Below are positions 54,540 through 64,000 of a stretch of DNA of 64,000 bases, piece by piece. The notes under the pieces were generated by a model. The model did no database searches and was not told the DNA's origin. It saw only the letters and a program-made list of their open reading frames with translations. This stretch comes from Gigaspora margarita (taxonomy: Eukaryota; Glomeromycota; Glomeromycetes; Diversisporales; Gigasporaceae): positions 74,394 through 138,393 of the forward strand of contig WTPW01000147.1 of assembly GCA_009809945.1 (NCBI GenBank), given 5' to 3'. Position 1 is the stretch's first letter, and each line of letters starts with the position of its first letter. A program made the position numbers and the translations under genes.

Positions 54540-55020
54540 ATCATATACAGTGATCATTTTTTACTGTGTGGACTGTATGCAGTACACAGAACCCAAATTT
54601 TGTGTACATCTTTTTTTAGTAGGTGTGCAAATATTGCACAAAAAAATTGGCATTTTGTAAGTAGTGCACACAGTTTTAAGCATTTTCTTAGTTATTTTTG
54701 TTATTTGCTATACAGAAAAAGTTTATGATTTATGCAGTATTTGCACAGTAAATTTTATTTAAAAAATTAACACTGATCACATATGCAATGATAGGAATAA
54801 ATTTTTAGTTATTCCTATAGTAAGAATAACAACTAAAATTTACTTTAATTTTTATCATATTGCATATATGCACATGCCCAACTACCAGTAACTACAAGAA
54901 GAAAATCAATAAACAAAAAAAATAATAAATAAATAAATAAATAAATAATATAAAGAAAACAAACTAATAAAATAATAATAAAAATTAAAAAAATCTACTA
55001 AAAAAAACTTATAAAATAAA
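54540..55020. other. AT-rich DNA, no gene
   Basis: A short inverted pair, CACTGATCACATATGCAATG region against TTTATCATATTGCATATATG, occurs near 54770-54870, followed by an AAATAAATAAAT run (54920-54950). The piece GTTATTCCTATAG recurs at 55310. Confidence 0.35.
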
Positions 55021-55899
55021 TTATAATAATGCTTTATTTTTAATTTTTGTTTATTTTTTTCAAATTTTTTTTTATTTTATTTTTTTTTTTAAACTTTTAA
55101 ATCTTTATTTTTTAATTTTTTTAACATTTTTTTTATTTGTTTTTTGTTTTTTTTTCATTTTTTTTTATTTTTTTTTTTTTGATTTTTTAATTTGTTTTTT
55201 TTCAATATTTTTGTTAATTTTTTTTTTTAATTTATTTTTTAAATAATTCTTTTTTTTTATTTAATTTGATTTTTTTTGATTTTTTTAATTATTTTTATTT
55301 TTTTCCAGTTATTCCTATAGCAAAAAATAATCAAAATTTACTTTTATTTCCACTATAGTTAAATTTTTTTATTTAAAATAATATTGTTTTTTTATTATTA
55401 ATTTTAATTTTTTTTATTTATTTTTTTTGTCTATTTATTTATTTTTTATAATATCAGTTTTTTCTTCTTTTTTTTTTATTATATATTTTAATTATTATTT
55501 TAATTTTTTTTGTTTATTTTATTTTTTTTTCTGTCTATTTATTTATTTTTTCATTTTCTTATTATTTTTTTTGGTTCTTTTTTTAACTTTTTTTAATTCT
55601 TTTTATCTATTATTTTAATTTTTTGTTGTTTTTATTTTTTTATTTTTTATTGCTTTATACTATAAGTTCATTTTAATCTGAATTTTATTATAATCTATTA
55701 CATTAATTAAATTATTTATTTAATTTGATTATCTCCTAAATCTAAGTCTAGATCATGATCTGTAAGATAAGTATTTTTTTTTGTTGGTTTTTTATTTATA
55801 GTATTTATTTCTTTTTAACTTGAACTTTCTTTTGTTAAAATACCAAATAGTGAAAATTATAGCTAGAGATTTATAAGTTTAGGAGTTTAATAATATCTA

Positions 55900-57000
55900 G
55901 TCAGAAATTTATTAAATAGTTCTTCTATTTTTTTTAATTTATTTTTATTTATTTATTTGAGGTTTTCTAATGGTCAGCCTGGCTAATTTTGTTAAACACT
56001 AGCCTTTTATAAAAATATATGATAATCACATAATCACACTATTTAAAGTATATAAATAATTTATTAAATTTACAATACTTGAGCAAACTAAACAATTAAA
56101 ATGTATTATTTATATATTTAAGTAACATTAGTATGCAAACTAAAAAGTATACAGAATGTTAGTTTAAATTATTGCTAAAAACAATCTTGTTATAAAATTT
56201 ATTGTTCAATCTGACTATTTTGGTTTATTGCAATAAACAAGTACCAATGTAAATTGACTAGTAATTAAAACTTTTTGTTCTAAACATAAACTATTTATTA
56301 TTTTGTACAATACAACAATTAAGCTATATATTTATTTTAATACATAAAAATACTCAAATCAATAGCTCAATTATAGTACTAGATATACCACATATGCCAT
56401 ATACTTATTATACATATAATTTTATAATTAAATAAAGCTAAAATGTGAATAAAGATAGTTAGCATATATTTATAAAAAAAAATTATCTCTAGTGCCTACT
56501 AACTATAAGTATAGTAGAATGAGATAGCATATATTTATAAAACAATTTTTGTCATAGCACCTGCTAACTCTAACTATATAAAAAAATAGCATTCTCAGTA
56601 CTCACCCTAACCCTACCTATATCAGATAAATAGCATTATTAGCACTCACTCTAATCCTAACTGTTAGAAGGAGTCATCTAAAACACGATCATAAATTTTT
56701 TTAGTTTAAAGTAACAGTAAAGCCATAGTTAAAAAATTAAACAGTATATTACTTATATGATTGTTCAACTATTCATTATATCAAATTAGTATAGTTTTAA
56801 AGATAAAAAAGAGTCATTAGTATAAGTATTAGAAAAAAAAGAAAAAAACCTAATTCAAATATACTTACACAGAAACCAATCCAACTTGCTAAATATAACT
56901 GCCTACTTTGTTTAAGCATATCGTTAGAACTATTTTCTAGTCAAGAACTATCAAATGACACCAGATAAAATAATAACTAGAAAATAATATAGCAAAAAAA
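55900..57000. other. AT-rich DNA, no gene
   Basis: 56455-56660 has three roughly 65-70-bp repeats with GCATATATTTATAAAA and CTCACCCTAACC/CTCACTCTAATCCTAAC words. Nothing else recognised. Confidence 0.35.
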
Positions 57001-57420
57001 ACAACCCCAGTAAAAGCAAAATACAAGAAATAATAACCTTATTAAATATGGCATCAACAAGACATAAATGCTAATGAATGATCTGCAAAATGGCAAAACT
57101 ATTAAAAAAAATTTATAAACAACCATGATTCTAGTAAATAGTGAAACCAGAAATGATGAAAAAAAGAATTTACTAATGACCAAAATGCACCAATAACAAT
57201 GATGCTAATAATAACTAAAAGACCAATAATAGTGATAAAACAATGACAACCAGAAAGTACCAGAAATGATGAAAAAAAAACTTACCAACAACCAAAATGC
57301 ACCAATAATGACAATGCTAATGACAACTAAAAGACAATAATGGTAACAAAACAATGACAACCAAAAAGTACCAATTAAACAATGTAAAAAGAATAATATA
57401 GTTGATATCAACAATAACAC
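57000..57420. repeat. Tandem repeat, roughly 110-bp unit
   Basis: ACCAGAAATGATGAAAAAAA, ACCAAAATGCACCAATAA, AATGCTAATGACAACTAAAA and AACAATGACAACCA(G/A)AAAGT recur in order about three times. The minus-strand frames here are by-products. Confidence 0.7.
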
Positions 57421-57642
57421 CTTCTATAGCACTAGCTGCAAAAATGAACTTTAAAAAAAACATTGAATAAAAAAAATAAAATAATGCAAAACCAAAAACA
57501 ACATAACTTATATATTGTGTTAATCTGTATAACCCAATTTACTATTTATGTATGTAGGGCTGATTTTTAATAAAATCATCTAGGCTAATTTTAAGAAAAT
57601 CTCTATTTATTTATTTATTATTTTTTTAAATTTTTTTTGTTA

Positions 57643-57795
57643 GGGCCATGACAGATATTATGTAATATTATTTTATCAGAGAGCTACTCCCCTCCCCCCA
57701 TATAAGACTAATTAGCAAATCAAATTGCATAATTAGTCTTATATAAAAATTTTTTTGACCCCCCCCAGGATATTACATAATATCTGTCACTGGCC
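57643..57795. mobile_element. PIF/Harbinger-like MITE (TTA duplication)
   Basis: TTA (57640-57642 and 57796-57798) flanks GGGCCATGACAGATATTATG then TAATAT and its inverse ATATTACATAATATCTGTCA then CTGGCC. An inner GACTAATTA/TAATTAGTC pair completes the hairpin. The same structural class as the elements at 47959 and 59025 but a different sequence. Confidence 0.8.
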
Positions 57796-58259
57796 TTATT
57801 AGTTTTATCCATTTGTGTTTCTTGGGGATTTCTTCATTATTGTTGTTGTCTAGTTTGGAGTCTCTTTTACTGTTAGCATATTACCTAGAGCTTTTTTGTT
57901 ATAGTATAATTCAGTTTGGAATCACTTTTGTCTCTGGTGTATTAGGTGTATTACTTGGGTATTTGGGTTTCTCAATTGTACAGTGAAGTATTAGATTCTA
58001 TTTTTTTTTTTGGCTAAAATGTTGTATTCATGCAGTACTAATTCTTTCAGGTTCAGAATAGGTAATTTTTGCATCTTGTTTTTTGGTGCATTACAAGATA
58101 TGTTTATCATTGGTGCCAAGTTTGTAATTGTTTAGCACTTTTTTATTATTTTATTCATACATTTTTTTATCATTTCATTTGTACATTGTTGGGATTTAGT
58201 AGATTGGAAAGTTAGCTATAGGGTTAGAGTTAGATTATATTAGATATTTAGATAAAAAA

Positions 58260-58850
58260 TAATGTCTCTATAGCATTAGTATAGTGTCTTTATAGCATTT
58301 GTACAGTGTCATTATAGTGTTTGTATAGTGTCTTCTTGATTTTGTTCTTTTTTTTTTCTTTTTTTTCTTACTTTTTTTTTCTTTTTTTTTTGCTTTATTT
58401 TACTTTTTTCTTTTTTATTATTTACGGCATTTGTATGGTGTCTTTACAACATTTGCATAGTGTCTTAATATTGTTTATACAATGTTTTTACAGTATTTGC
58501 ATGGTGTTTTTATGCATTTGCATAGTATTTTTATGGCATTTGCATAGTATTTTTACAATGTTTGTACAGTGTCTTTATGGTGTTTGCATGGTGTCTTTAC
58601 AATTTTTTTATAGCATTTGCACAGTGTTTTTATAGCATTTGTATAGTGTTTTTATGACATTTGTATAGTGTCTTTGCAGCATTTGTCTGATGTCTTTATG
58701 ATTTTCATATGGGGCAATTGTGTAGTGGTATCTCTATGCCAATTTATGGTAATATCTCTATTGTATTGTATGGTGTACAGTAGTGTCTTTATAGCATTTA
58801 TATAGTATTTGTATAGTGTTTTTATAGTATTTGTATAGTAACTCAAAGGT
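58260..58850 (+). repeat. Minisatellite GTGT(C/T)TTTATAGCATTTGTATA
   Basis: About 26 units of 20-24 bases with (C/T)ATTTGTATAGTGTCTTTATAG, split by a T-rich stretch (58335-58420). The same unit, in fewer copies, lies at 35790-35865. The Cys/Val/Phe-rich frame 58321-58635 is a by-product. Confidence 0.8.
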
Positions 58851-59024
58851 GTGTTTGTGGTGTCCCTTGTAATATGTTTTGTAGTTTTTTTTAATAATAA
58901 AAATATATTATTTTTATTATTTTTGTAAAATTTATAATTAATCAGTATTATGTCTTTGTAATAAATCACATTATTAAAATATATAAAAATTTGAAAATAT
59001 TCTTTTATATACTATATATAGTTA

Positions 59025-59190
59025 GGGGCGTGCCATTTATTACATAATATTTTTTACTTAGTAGCCATCCTCATCCATGTATGGTATGATCACTTTATCT
59101 AATTCAGATTGGTTAATATAATATATAGACGTGATTACTACCTCTGACCATGTATCCATGGTAAAAATTACATAATAAATAGCATGCCCC
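59025..59190. mobile_element. PIF/Harbinger-like MITE, copy 2 (TTA duplication)
   Basis: TTA (59022-59024 and 59191-59193) flanks GGGGCGTGCCATTTATTACA and the inverse AATAAATAGCATGCCCC. The interior (CCATGTATGG.(A/G)TGATCAC, TTAATATAATATATAGAC) is shared along its length with 47959-48123. The two copies have different but equally correct TWA duplications, which settles the borders. Confidence 0.88.
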
Positions 59191-59488
59191 TTAGACACAT
59201 TCTTATGTCTGTGCTATAGTAATTATGCAAAAAAAATATACAGTAAAATACTGAATAAATAAAAAATTTTATAATTTTAAAATTTTTAGCTACCAAAAAA
59301 TTTAATAATACTATCCTTAATAATTTATAACAATAATTAACAGATTCAATTCAAAACTATATCTAATATACAAATAACTTTTATTTATTTGGTGAATATA
59401 AAAATCGTAACTATTAATATTAATTTATTAATTATAAATACTTGAGCCAATTTAATAGAAACTCATTGATTAGTAAATGAGATAATAA

Positions 59489-59710
59489 GGCCATATAAAG
59501 TTAATTTTTTGGTACATGAGACAAAAAAATAACCTACTAGCCAGACTTATATTTAAAAAATTTTATATATAAATTTTATAAAATTTTTAAAATTTTAAAA
59601 ATTTTTTTTTAAATCCCACTGACTATTAAAACATATAAAAATTTTTTAAAAAATTTTCAAAATATGATCCAGTTGGGCTATGAGAACCAAAAAATTAACT
59701 TTTTGTGGCC
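59489..59710. mobile_element. PIF/Harbinger-like MITE (TAA duplication)
   Basis: TAA (59486-59488 and 59711-59713) flanks GGCCATATAAAGTTAATTTT then TTGG and its inverse CCAAAAAATTAACTTTTTGT then GGCC. The inner arms ACCTACTAGCCAGAC and GATCCAGTTGGGC pair only partly. Confidence 0.7.
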
Positions 59711-59714
59711 TAAA

Positions 59715-60130
59715 TTAAAAATTTTAAAATCTATTTATATACTACTATTAAATAAAAATTCTAGCTTCTGAATATTTTTGCAAGTAATAGGAATGGCAGA
59801 ACCCCAGATATCTAGTATAGAGGTCTTACTTGAAATTTTTTAGCAAAAACATCTTGGCATCCAGTGGTCCAATTTGAATGAACTTTTTTTTTAAAATAAG
59901 GCTCTGAGTGAGCATCTAAAAAAAGAGGTTTATTCAATTCTGATTGCTGGATTAGAAGTTATTAAAGTAAATAGATTTTGTCATTTTTAGCAAATTAGAT
60001 CAAAATTGGCCAAAATCCAGTTATAACCTATATGAGAGATGTCCGGGTCCTATCCTGATCATAGTACCCAAATTCAACCAATCAAATTGTTTAAATGTGA
60101 CTGACATAAATTAAAACTTTAGCAGTATAG
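59715..60130. other. Unclassified AT-rich DNA
   Basis: 59790-60110 is more complex than its surroundings (GGAATGGCAGAACCCCAGAT, GCATCCAGTGGTCCAATTTG, GAGAGATGTCCGGGTCCTAT) but has no open frame and no clear ends. It may be a decayed retroelement or RNA-derived copy. Confidence 0.3.
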
Positions 60131-60451
60131 ATGAAAAATTAGCTAGTATTTAATATTTAGGTAAGCATATAGCAATTTATTATTATTTGCTTTTTACAAT
60201 CTGTACAAATCTGCACAAATTTGCATAGATTATTGATTAAAGTTCTGCTCAAAAAATTAAATCTGGCTAAAAATAAAGAAAATTTTCTTTAATAATCACT
60301 AGCAGGGTCACAGATCTGCATTAAAATAATTTTTTTTAAAAATTTGCACAAATTTGTGCTAAAAAAACTTTCTTGATACATTTTTCACATATTGATTATT
60401 AATTCATAGATTAATTATGAATTTAACAATCTTGTTATGAAATTAGTTATA

Positions 60452-60699
60452 TGGGGAACATCAATAGAAAAGGGACAAATCTTTTCTAAGTAAAAGTTTT
60501 TTCAACTTTAAATTAAAATAATATAACAACTGCTTAACCAAATTTAATCAAAATTTTTTATTTTAATTTTTTATAGTTATAGAATTAAAACAAAACAATA
60601 ATTTATTAAATTTGATTTGGTAGTTGTCAAGATATTTTAATTTAAAATTTTAAAAAAAGTTACTAAAAATGGTTTGTCCCTTTTCTATTAATGTCCCCA
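60452..60699. mobile_element. TA-flanked palindromic MITE
   Basis: TA flanks TGGGGAACATCAATAGAAAA then GGGACAAA and the inverse TTTGTCCCTTTTCTATTAAT then GTCCCCA. The inner arms AACAACTGCTTAACCAAATT and AAATTTGATTTGGTAGTTGT also pair. Mariner-type by target site. Confidence 0.75.
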
Positions 60700-60763
60700 T
60701 ATACAATTATAGTTAGCAATAAGCATAATCCTTATAAAGTTAGTATATAAAGTAGGGTGTATC

Positions 60764-61092
60764 TATTTGTCACCGGCAGTAACAGTCACCAGATTTTAAT
60801 CTATCAATTAGATCAAAGAATCTCATGTAATGTAAAAAAATGCAAAAACTTTGATTTTTTTAAAAAATTACTTCTAACTTAAAATTTTGTCTATGAAACT
60901 ACTTTTTTTTTATACAAAAAAAAATTCCTTGCAAAATTTTACTATATACTACATTCTACTTAAACCTTAACTATAGCTCTAATCCTGACCCTAATAATAA
61001 TAAATTCGACACTTTGTTTTTGATTTGATCATAACATTATATGATCTGATTGGTCAATCACAATCTGGGGCTGTCACCACTGGCAACAAATA
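60764..61092. mobile_element. TIR element with TATTTGTCACC ends
   Basis: TATTTGTCACCGGCAGTAAC then AGTCACCAGATT at the left mirrors AATCTGGGGCTGTCACCACT then GGCAACAAATA at the right. The subterminal TATCAATTAGATC mirrors GATCTGATTGGTC. It shares an interior stretch with 7125-7745. The words CTAATCCTGACCCTAA inside are TTAGGG-like on the complement. Confidence 0.7.
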
Positions 61093-61241
61093 CATTTTTT
61101 CTATTAAGTATATATGTACGTATATATACAAGGTTGTCCAATTATATTGCATAAAGAGTAGATGTGCATAAACAGTTATTATTTTATAATATTAGGATTT
61201 CTGTTTAAAATTAGTAAATATTTGTTTTCGACAAAGTTATA

Positions 61242-61415
61242 CAGTCAGACCTCCCTAAATACAACCCCCCTAAATGCAACACCTCTCTAAATGCAACCTT
61301 AAATTCTGGCCCAAGTATATTTCTAACCTCTAGAAATGCAATTTTTCTTATTGTTCTCTAAATGCAAGCTGTCAAAAGTTTGGCCCAATGACTTGCATTT
61401 AGGGAGGTCTGACTG
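61242..61415. mobile_element. pogo-type MITE, complete, 174 bp
   Basis: TA (61240-61241 and 61416-61417) flanks CAGTCAGACCTCCCTAAATA and its inverse TTGCATTTAGGGAGGTCTGA then CTG. Sub-repeats CCTAAATGCAAC appear several times near the ends, as in pogo/Tigger-type families. Confidence 0.88.
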
Positions 61416-61419
61416 TATT

Positions 61420-61717
61420 TTGAAATTGTACAAAATTAACAAAATTTTGATTTGGTTTTATAGCTCAATTTTTTTTCTTTTTCTTGTTTAATATAACTGT
61501 AAAATTTAACTTTAAGTAATTAGCTAAGCTAAAAAGAATATTTAGCTTAAAGTTTATAGTAAATTCATATATTTTTATTATAATTTTTATTATAGACAAC
61601 ATTTGGATCTATTTTAAAAGAACATGTCCTATGTGTGGTATTGGAACCAATATGCTTAAGCATTTTATAACTTATTTATTGTAGTTTACAAGCTTTATTA
61701 TTTGGTAGTTGGCTACT
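61420..61717. other. AT-rich spacer, no gene
   Basis: Nothing recognised between the two pogo-type MITEs. Confidence 0.4.
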
Positions 61718-61718
61718 A

Positions 61719-62060
61719 TAGTCAAATCTCCATAAATGCAACATGTACAGACAAGCCTACAATGTGCATTTAGAGAGGTATTGCATTTAGGAAGAGCTAA
61801 TTAAATGGTAGCTTTAAGGATTAGATCATCAAATTTGTATAACTTCTACTAAAAGCTATATAACCTATCTTAAATACTAAAATTTGATTGGCTATATGCA
61901 TTTAGAGAGGTAGTATAATATAGAAAATTATTTGGAAGAACATGTATTTACAGAATATAGAACATGCATTTAGCACTAATAATTTCTTAGAGACAAGACA
62001 AAAACATACATTTAGGAAGGTATTGCATTTATGGAGGTTGTATTTATGGAGGTCTGACTA
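61719..62060. mobile_element. pogo-type MITE, second copy, 342 bp
   Basis: TA flanks TAGTCAAATCTCCATAAATG then CAAC and the inverse GTTGTATTTATGGAGGTCTG then ACTA. More internal repeats ATTTAGAGAGGTA and CATTTAGGAAG than in the 174-bp copy. It is related to it but decayed: its end bases are TA where CA/TG is usual. Confidence 0.75.
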
Positions 62061-62084
62061 TAGTATTAATAACTTCATTGTTAC

Positions 62085-62350
62085 TGTAAATGGCCGGATA
62101 AATGATCCCTCTAGATAGTAAACCTACTATATACTATACCAAGTGTGTATTACAGGATCTTAATTAAATAACTGTGGTTCTTTTTTAAAATTTAAATTGC
62201 ATATTATAAGCACTAATTGTATGTACATCTCAAATTTTTACACTATATAATATAAACTCTCAGCTGTGTACTATATCTGGGATCTATTATAGGGTTCTAA
62301 AATTGGTGGAATGTAACAGATCCAGGCCTTGTATCCATCCATTTATATTA
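62085..62350. mobile_element. MITE family T, copy 2
   Basis: TAAATGGCCGGATAAATGAT at the left against CCTTGTATCCATCCATTTAT at the right. TAGTAAACCTACTATATACT then ATACCAAG and AATTGGTGGAATGTAACAGA match copy 1 at 6640. Confidence 0.65.
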
Positions 62351-62433
62351 GTAATTTCTTCAATATTGGGTTATACCATTGTTGATTAATAGAAGAAATT
62401 GGTTTATATGTCAATGCCTAAGGTAGATATGGG

Positions 62434-62690
62434 TATTATGGCGCACTACCAATTATGGCGCACTACCAATTATAGCGCACTGCTAATATCTTACGATCTA
62501 CTGATCAGAATCATGTGATTTTGGTACCAATCGATTCGTCTCACTGAGACTAATCGATTGGTACCAAAATCGTCGAATTCTGATTGGTGGATCACAAGAT
62601 ATTACAATTAAAGTAATATTTAAGTAGATACAAGTATTATGGCGCACTACCAATTATGGTGCACTGCTAATATCTTACGATTTACTCATA
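62434..62690. repeat. ATTATGGCGCACTACCA repeats around a palindrome
   Basis: ATTATGGCGCACTACCA occurs four times (62436, 62453, 62470 with a change, 62636) and a GCACTGCTAATATCTTACGAT stretch twice. Between them GATCAGAATCATGTGATTTT then GGTACCAATCGATT is mirrored by AATCGATTGGTACCAAAATC then G...TTCTGATTGG (centre near 62540). It reads as the ends and body of a small foldback element. Confidence 0.65.
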
Positions 62691-63400
62691 TTTGGTACTA
62701 AGTAAACAGACAAGGCCGATTAAGACAATATTGTTCTCCAGATATAGGCAGTTCTAAAGGTGGTGAGATCATGAAAAACAACCCAGTAGATCTCTTTTTA
62801 CGGCCTCTCAAAGTTTTATAACGATTGTTTAAATCATGTGATTTATATAAACAATCGTTGTAAAGCTTTGAAAGGCCGTGGAAAGTGACCTACTGGGCCG
62901 TTTTTCATGACCTCACCACTTTTAGAACCGCCTTGGCCTATAGAACAATATTTAATTAATCGGCCTAGTCGATTTACTTGCAGCAAATATGGGTATGGAG
63001 CATTTTTTTATTTATTTTTATCTTTTTAAAAATAAATAACAATGTTCTCCGAACCCATATTTGCTACAAGTAAATCGACCAGGCCGATTAATTAAATATT
63101 GTTCTCTAGGCCAAGGCAGTTCTAAAGGTGGTGAGATCATGAAAAACGGCCAAGTAGATATCTTTCTACGGCCTCTCAAAGTTTTATAACGATTTTAAAC
63201 GATTTTCTAAATCATGTAATTTTATGTAAACAATCGTTATAAAACTTTGAGAGGCCGTAGAAAATTATTTACTGGGCCGTTTTTTATGATCTCACCACCT
63301 TTAGAACCGTCTAGATCTAGAGAACAATATTGTCTTAATTGGTCTAGTCGATTTACTTGTAGTAAATATGGGTTCGGAACACTTTTTTAATTTTTTTAAT
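62690..63400. mobile_element. Twin hairpin foldback element
   Basis: Two long hairpins (62695-62990 and 63060-63370) face each other around about 63025. Arms contain AGTAAATCGACCAGGCCGAT, GCAGTTCTAAAGGTGGTGAG, ATCATGAAAAACGGCC, AGTAGAT and ACGGCCTCTCAAAGTTTTAT then AACGATTG. The part TCTAAAGGTGGTGAGATCAT then GAAAAACGGCCCAGTAG resembles the core of the TTAA foldback elements. Related to 48905-49720. Confidence 0.75.
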
Positions 63401-63429
63401 TTGTTTTTGTATAGGTATTATGGTAATTA

Positions 63430-63490
63430 GTGATGTGCCACGTACAGTACTATACGTACAGTATTGTACGTACTGTACGTACTGTACGCT
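63430..63490. repeat. GTAC-rich nested palindrome
   Basis: CACGTACAGTACTATACGTA then CAGTATTGTACGTACTGTAC and so on: short palindromes with CGTAC/GTACG repeated about every 10 bases. Confidence 0.75.
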
Positions 63491-63584
63491 AAAATTTTTG
63501 CCGATCATTTATTAAGAGTGCCTGCCTGATGTGCCAATTGACCAATCAAATTCGTTAATTGATCAACACAGATAATTCCCGAAG

Positions 63585-63835
63585 AAGCTTTCGACTTTGA
63601 CTTATGCTTTGATTTTCACTTTGACTCTCGCTTTGACTTTCACATTGACTTTCACTTTGACTCTCACTTTGACTTCGCTTTAATTTTCGGTTTGACTTTG
63701 ATTTTCACTTTGACTCTCCTTGCTTTGATTTTATCTTCAACTTTTATTTTGGCTTTCACTATGACTTCACTCTAATTTTTATTTTACTTTGATCTTCTCT
63801 TTGACTTTCGTTTTTTGACTTTCACTTTTATTTCG
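63585..63835. repeat. Degenerate CTTTGACTTTCA repeat
   Basis: A roughly 12-bp unit (CTTTGACTTTCA, CTTTGACTCTCG, TTTGATTTTCAC) repeated some 20 times. On the minus strand it would read Lys/Val/Glu/Ser repeats, but stops occur and no gene is supported. Confidence 0.75.
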
Positions 63836-64000
63836 AGAATTTTTTCCATGTTGAATTCACAAAAATATAATTTTGATCAATCAATCGTTTAAATAAGTTA
63901 TTTAAGTTTAATGAATATTTTATACTTTACTTCTTGTTTATTAATGTTAATTTAGCTAATAAGGCCAGACCAAGTTGATTATGTGTTTTACATTACCCCC
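63836..64000. other. AT-rich end of window, no gene
   Basis: Nothing recognised. Confidence 0.4.

Larger units (their letters stand above)
55020..60420. repeat. Dispersed repeat D, copy 2, with several insertions
   Basis: It follows copy 1 (34670-36300) in order: a T-rich tract (55020-55640), CTAAGTCTAGATCATGATCT (55740), TTGTCTAGTTTGGAGTCTCT (57846), a GTGTTTTTATAG minisatellite (58260-58850), TTTTGTAGTTTTTTTTAATA (58870) and AGCTAGTATTTAATATTTAG (60135). Copy 2 is longer because of MITEs at 57643, 59025 and 59489 and unrelated AT-rich DNA at 55900-57000. The 55427-55618 frame is low-complexity. Confidence 0.55.

Noticed and set aside
57205-57420. Minus-strand Leu/Ile/Phe-rich frames around 57.0-57.4 kb
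   Set aside because: They are the complement of a roughly 110-bp tandem repeat; composition and repetition explain them.
58321-58635. 104-codon Cys-rich frame
   Set aside because: Created by the GTGTCTTTATGG-type minisatellite; unlike the true Cys-rich genes it has no fixed Cys spacing and the first third is a T run.

Overview
The window is very AT-rich eukaryotic DNA, almost entirely transposable elements, inverted repeats and tandem repeats. I can support only two plausibly intact genes. Short GT-AG introns, a Helitron rep gene with its own introns, pogo-type DNA transposons, tRNA-derived SINEs and small secreted Cys-rich proteins with a Kex2-type site suggest a fungus. The repeat load and base composition would suit an arbuscular mycorrhizal fungus (Glomeromycotina), but that is inference and no marker gene proves it.

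Layout. 0-9.3 kb: MITEs, a retroposed insert (647-970), a hAT-type MITE (1217-1445), and a nest of palindromic elements (3546-5630) in which a TTAA-flanked foldback element sits inside another element. 9391-15651: a complete but decayed Helitron with recognisable 5' TC and 3' hairpin/CTAG ends; its Rep-Pif1 gene is broken mainly by C-to-T changes. 16.5-18.4 kb: a TTAA-flanked, piggyBac-like non-autonomous element. 19.3-20.6 kb: a decayed pogo/Tigger-type transposase. 21.7-25 kb: a minisatellite cut by a SINE and by a second TTAA foldback element that holds an assembly gap. 25-33 kb: palindromic elements, including a large inverted repeat whose right arm was split by a TA-flanked pogo-type element. 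34.7-36.3 kb: a dispersed repeat that recurs at 55-60 kb. 36675-37392: a second SINE.

38-43 kb is the least repetitive part. It holds two divergently oriented paralogues for secreted proteins with the spacing C-x5-C-x4-C-xn-C-x11-C, each with a phase-1 intron directly after a Lys-Arg-Gln site. Between them lie a MITE and a fresh poly(A) retrocopy with a perfect 16-bp duplication. 43.3-45.2 kb and 52.0-53.8 kb hold two members of an unusual family: GC-rich palindromic heads around arrays of back-to-back hairpins, with a monomer and its reverse complement alternating. A third member at 3.5-5.6 kb has the same heads with nearly every CpG turned to TpG/CpA. 45-52 kb holds minisatellites and a roughly 185-bp satellite; 54.05 kb has an orphan exon encoding a leucine zipper; 57-63 kb is packed with small TIR elements, several with TTA/TAA duplications (PIF/Harbinger-like).

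There is no operon-like co-operation between genes. The common theme is layered transposition, long DNA palindromes able to give hairpin RNA, and loss of CpG as expected from cytosine methylation. All similarities were judged by eye; no alignment or database search was run.
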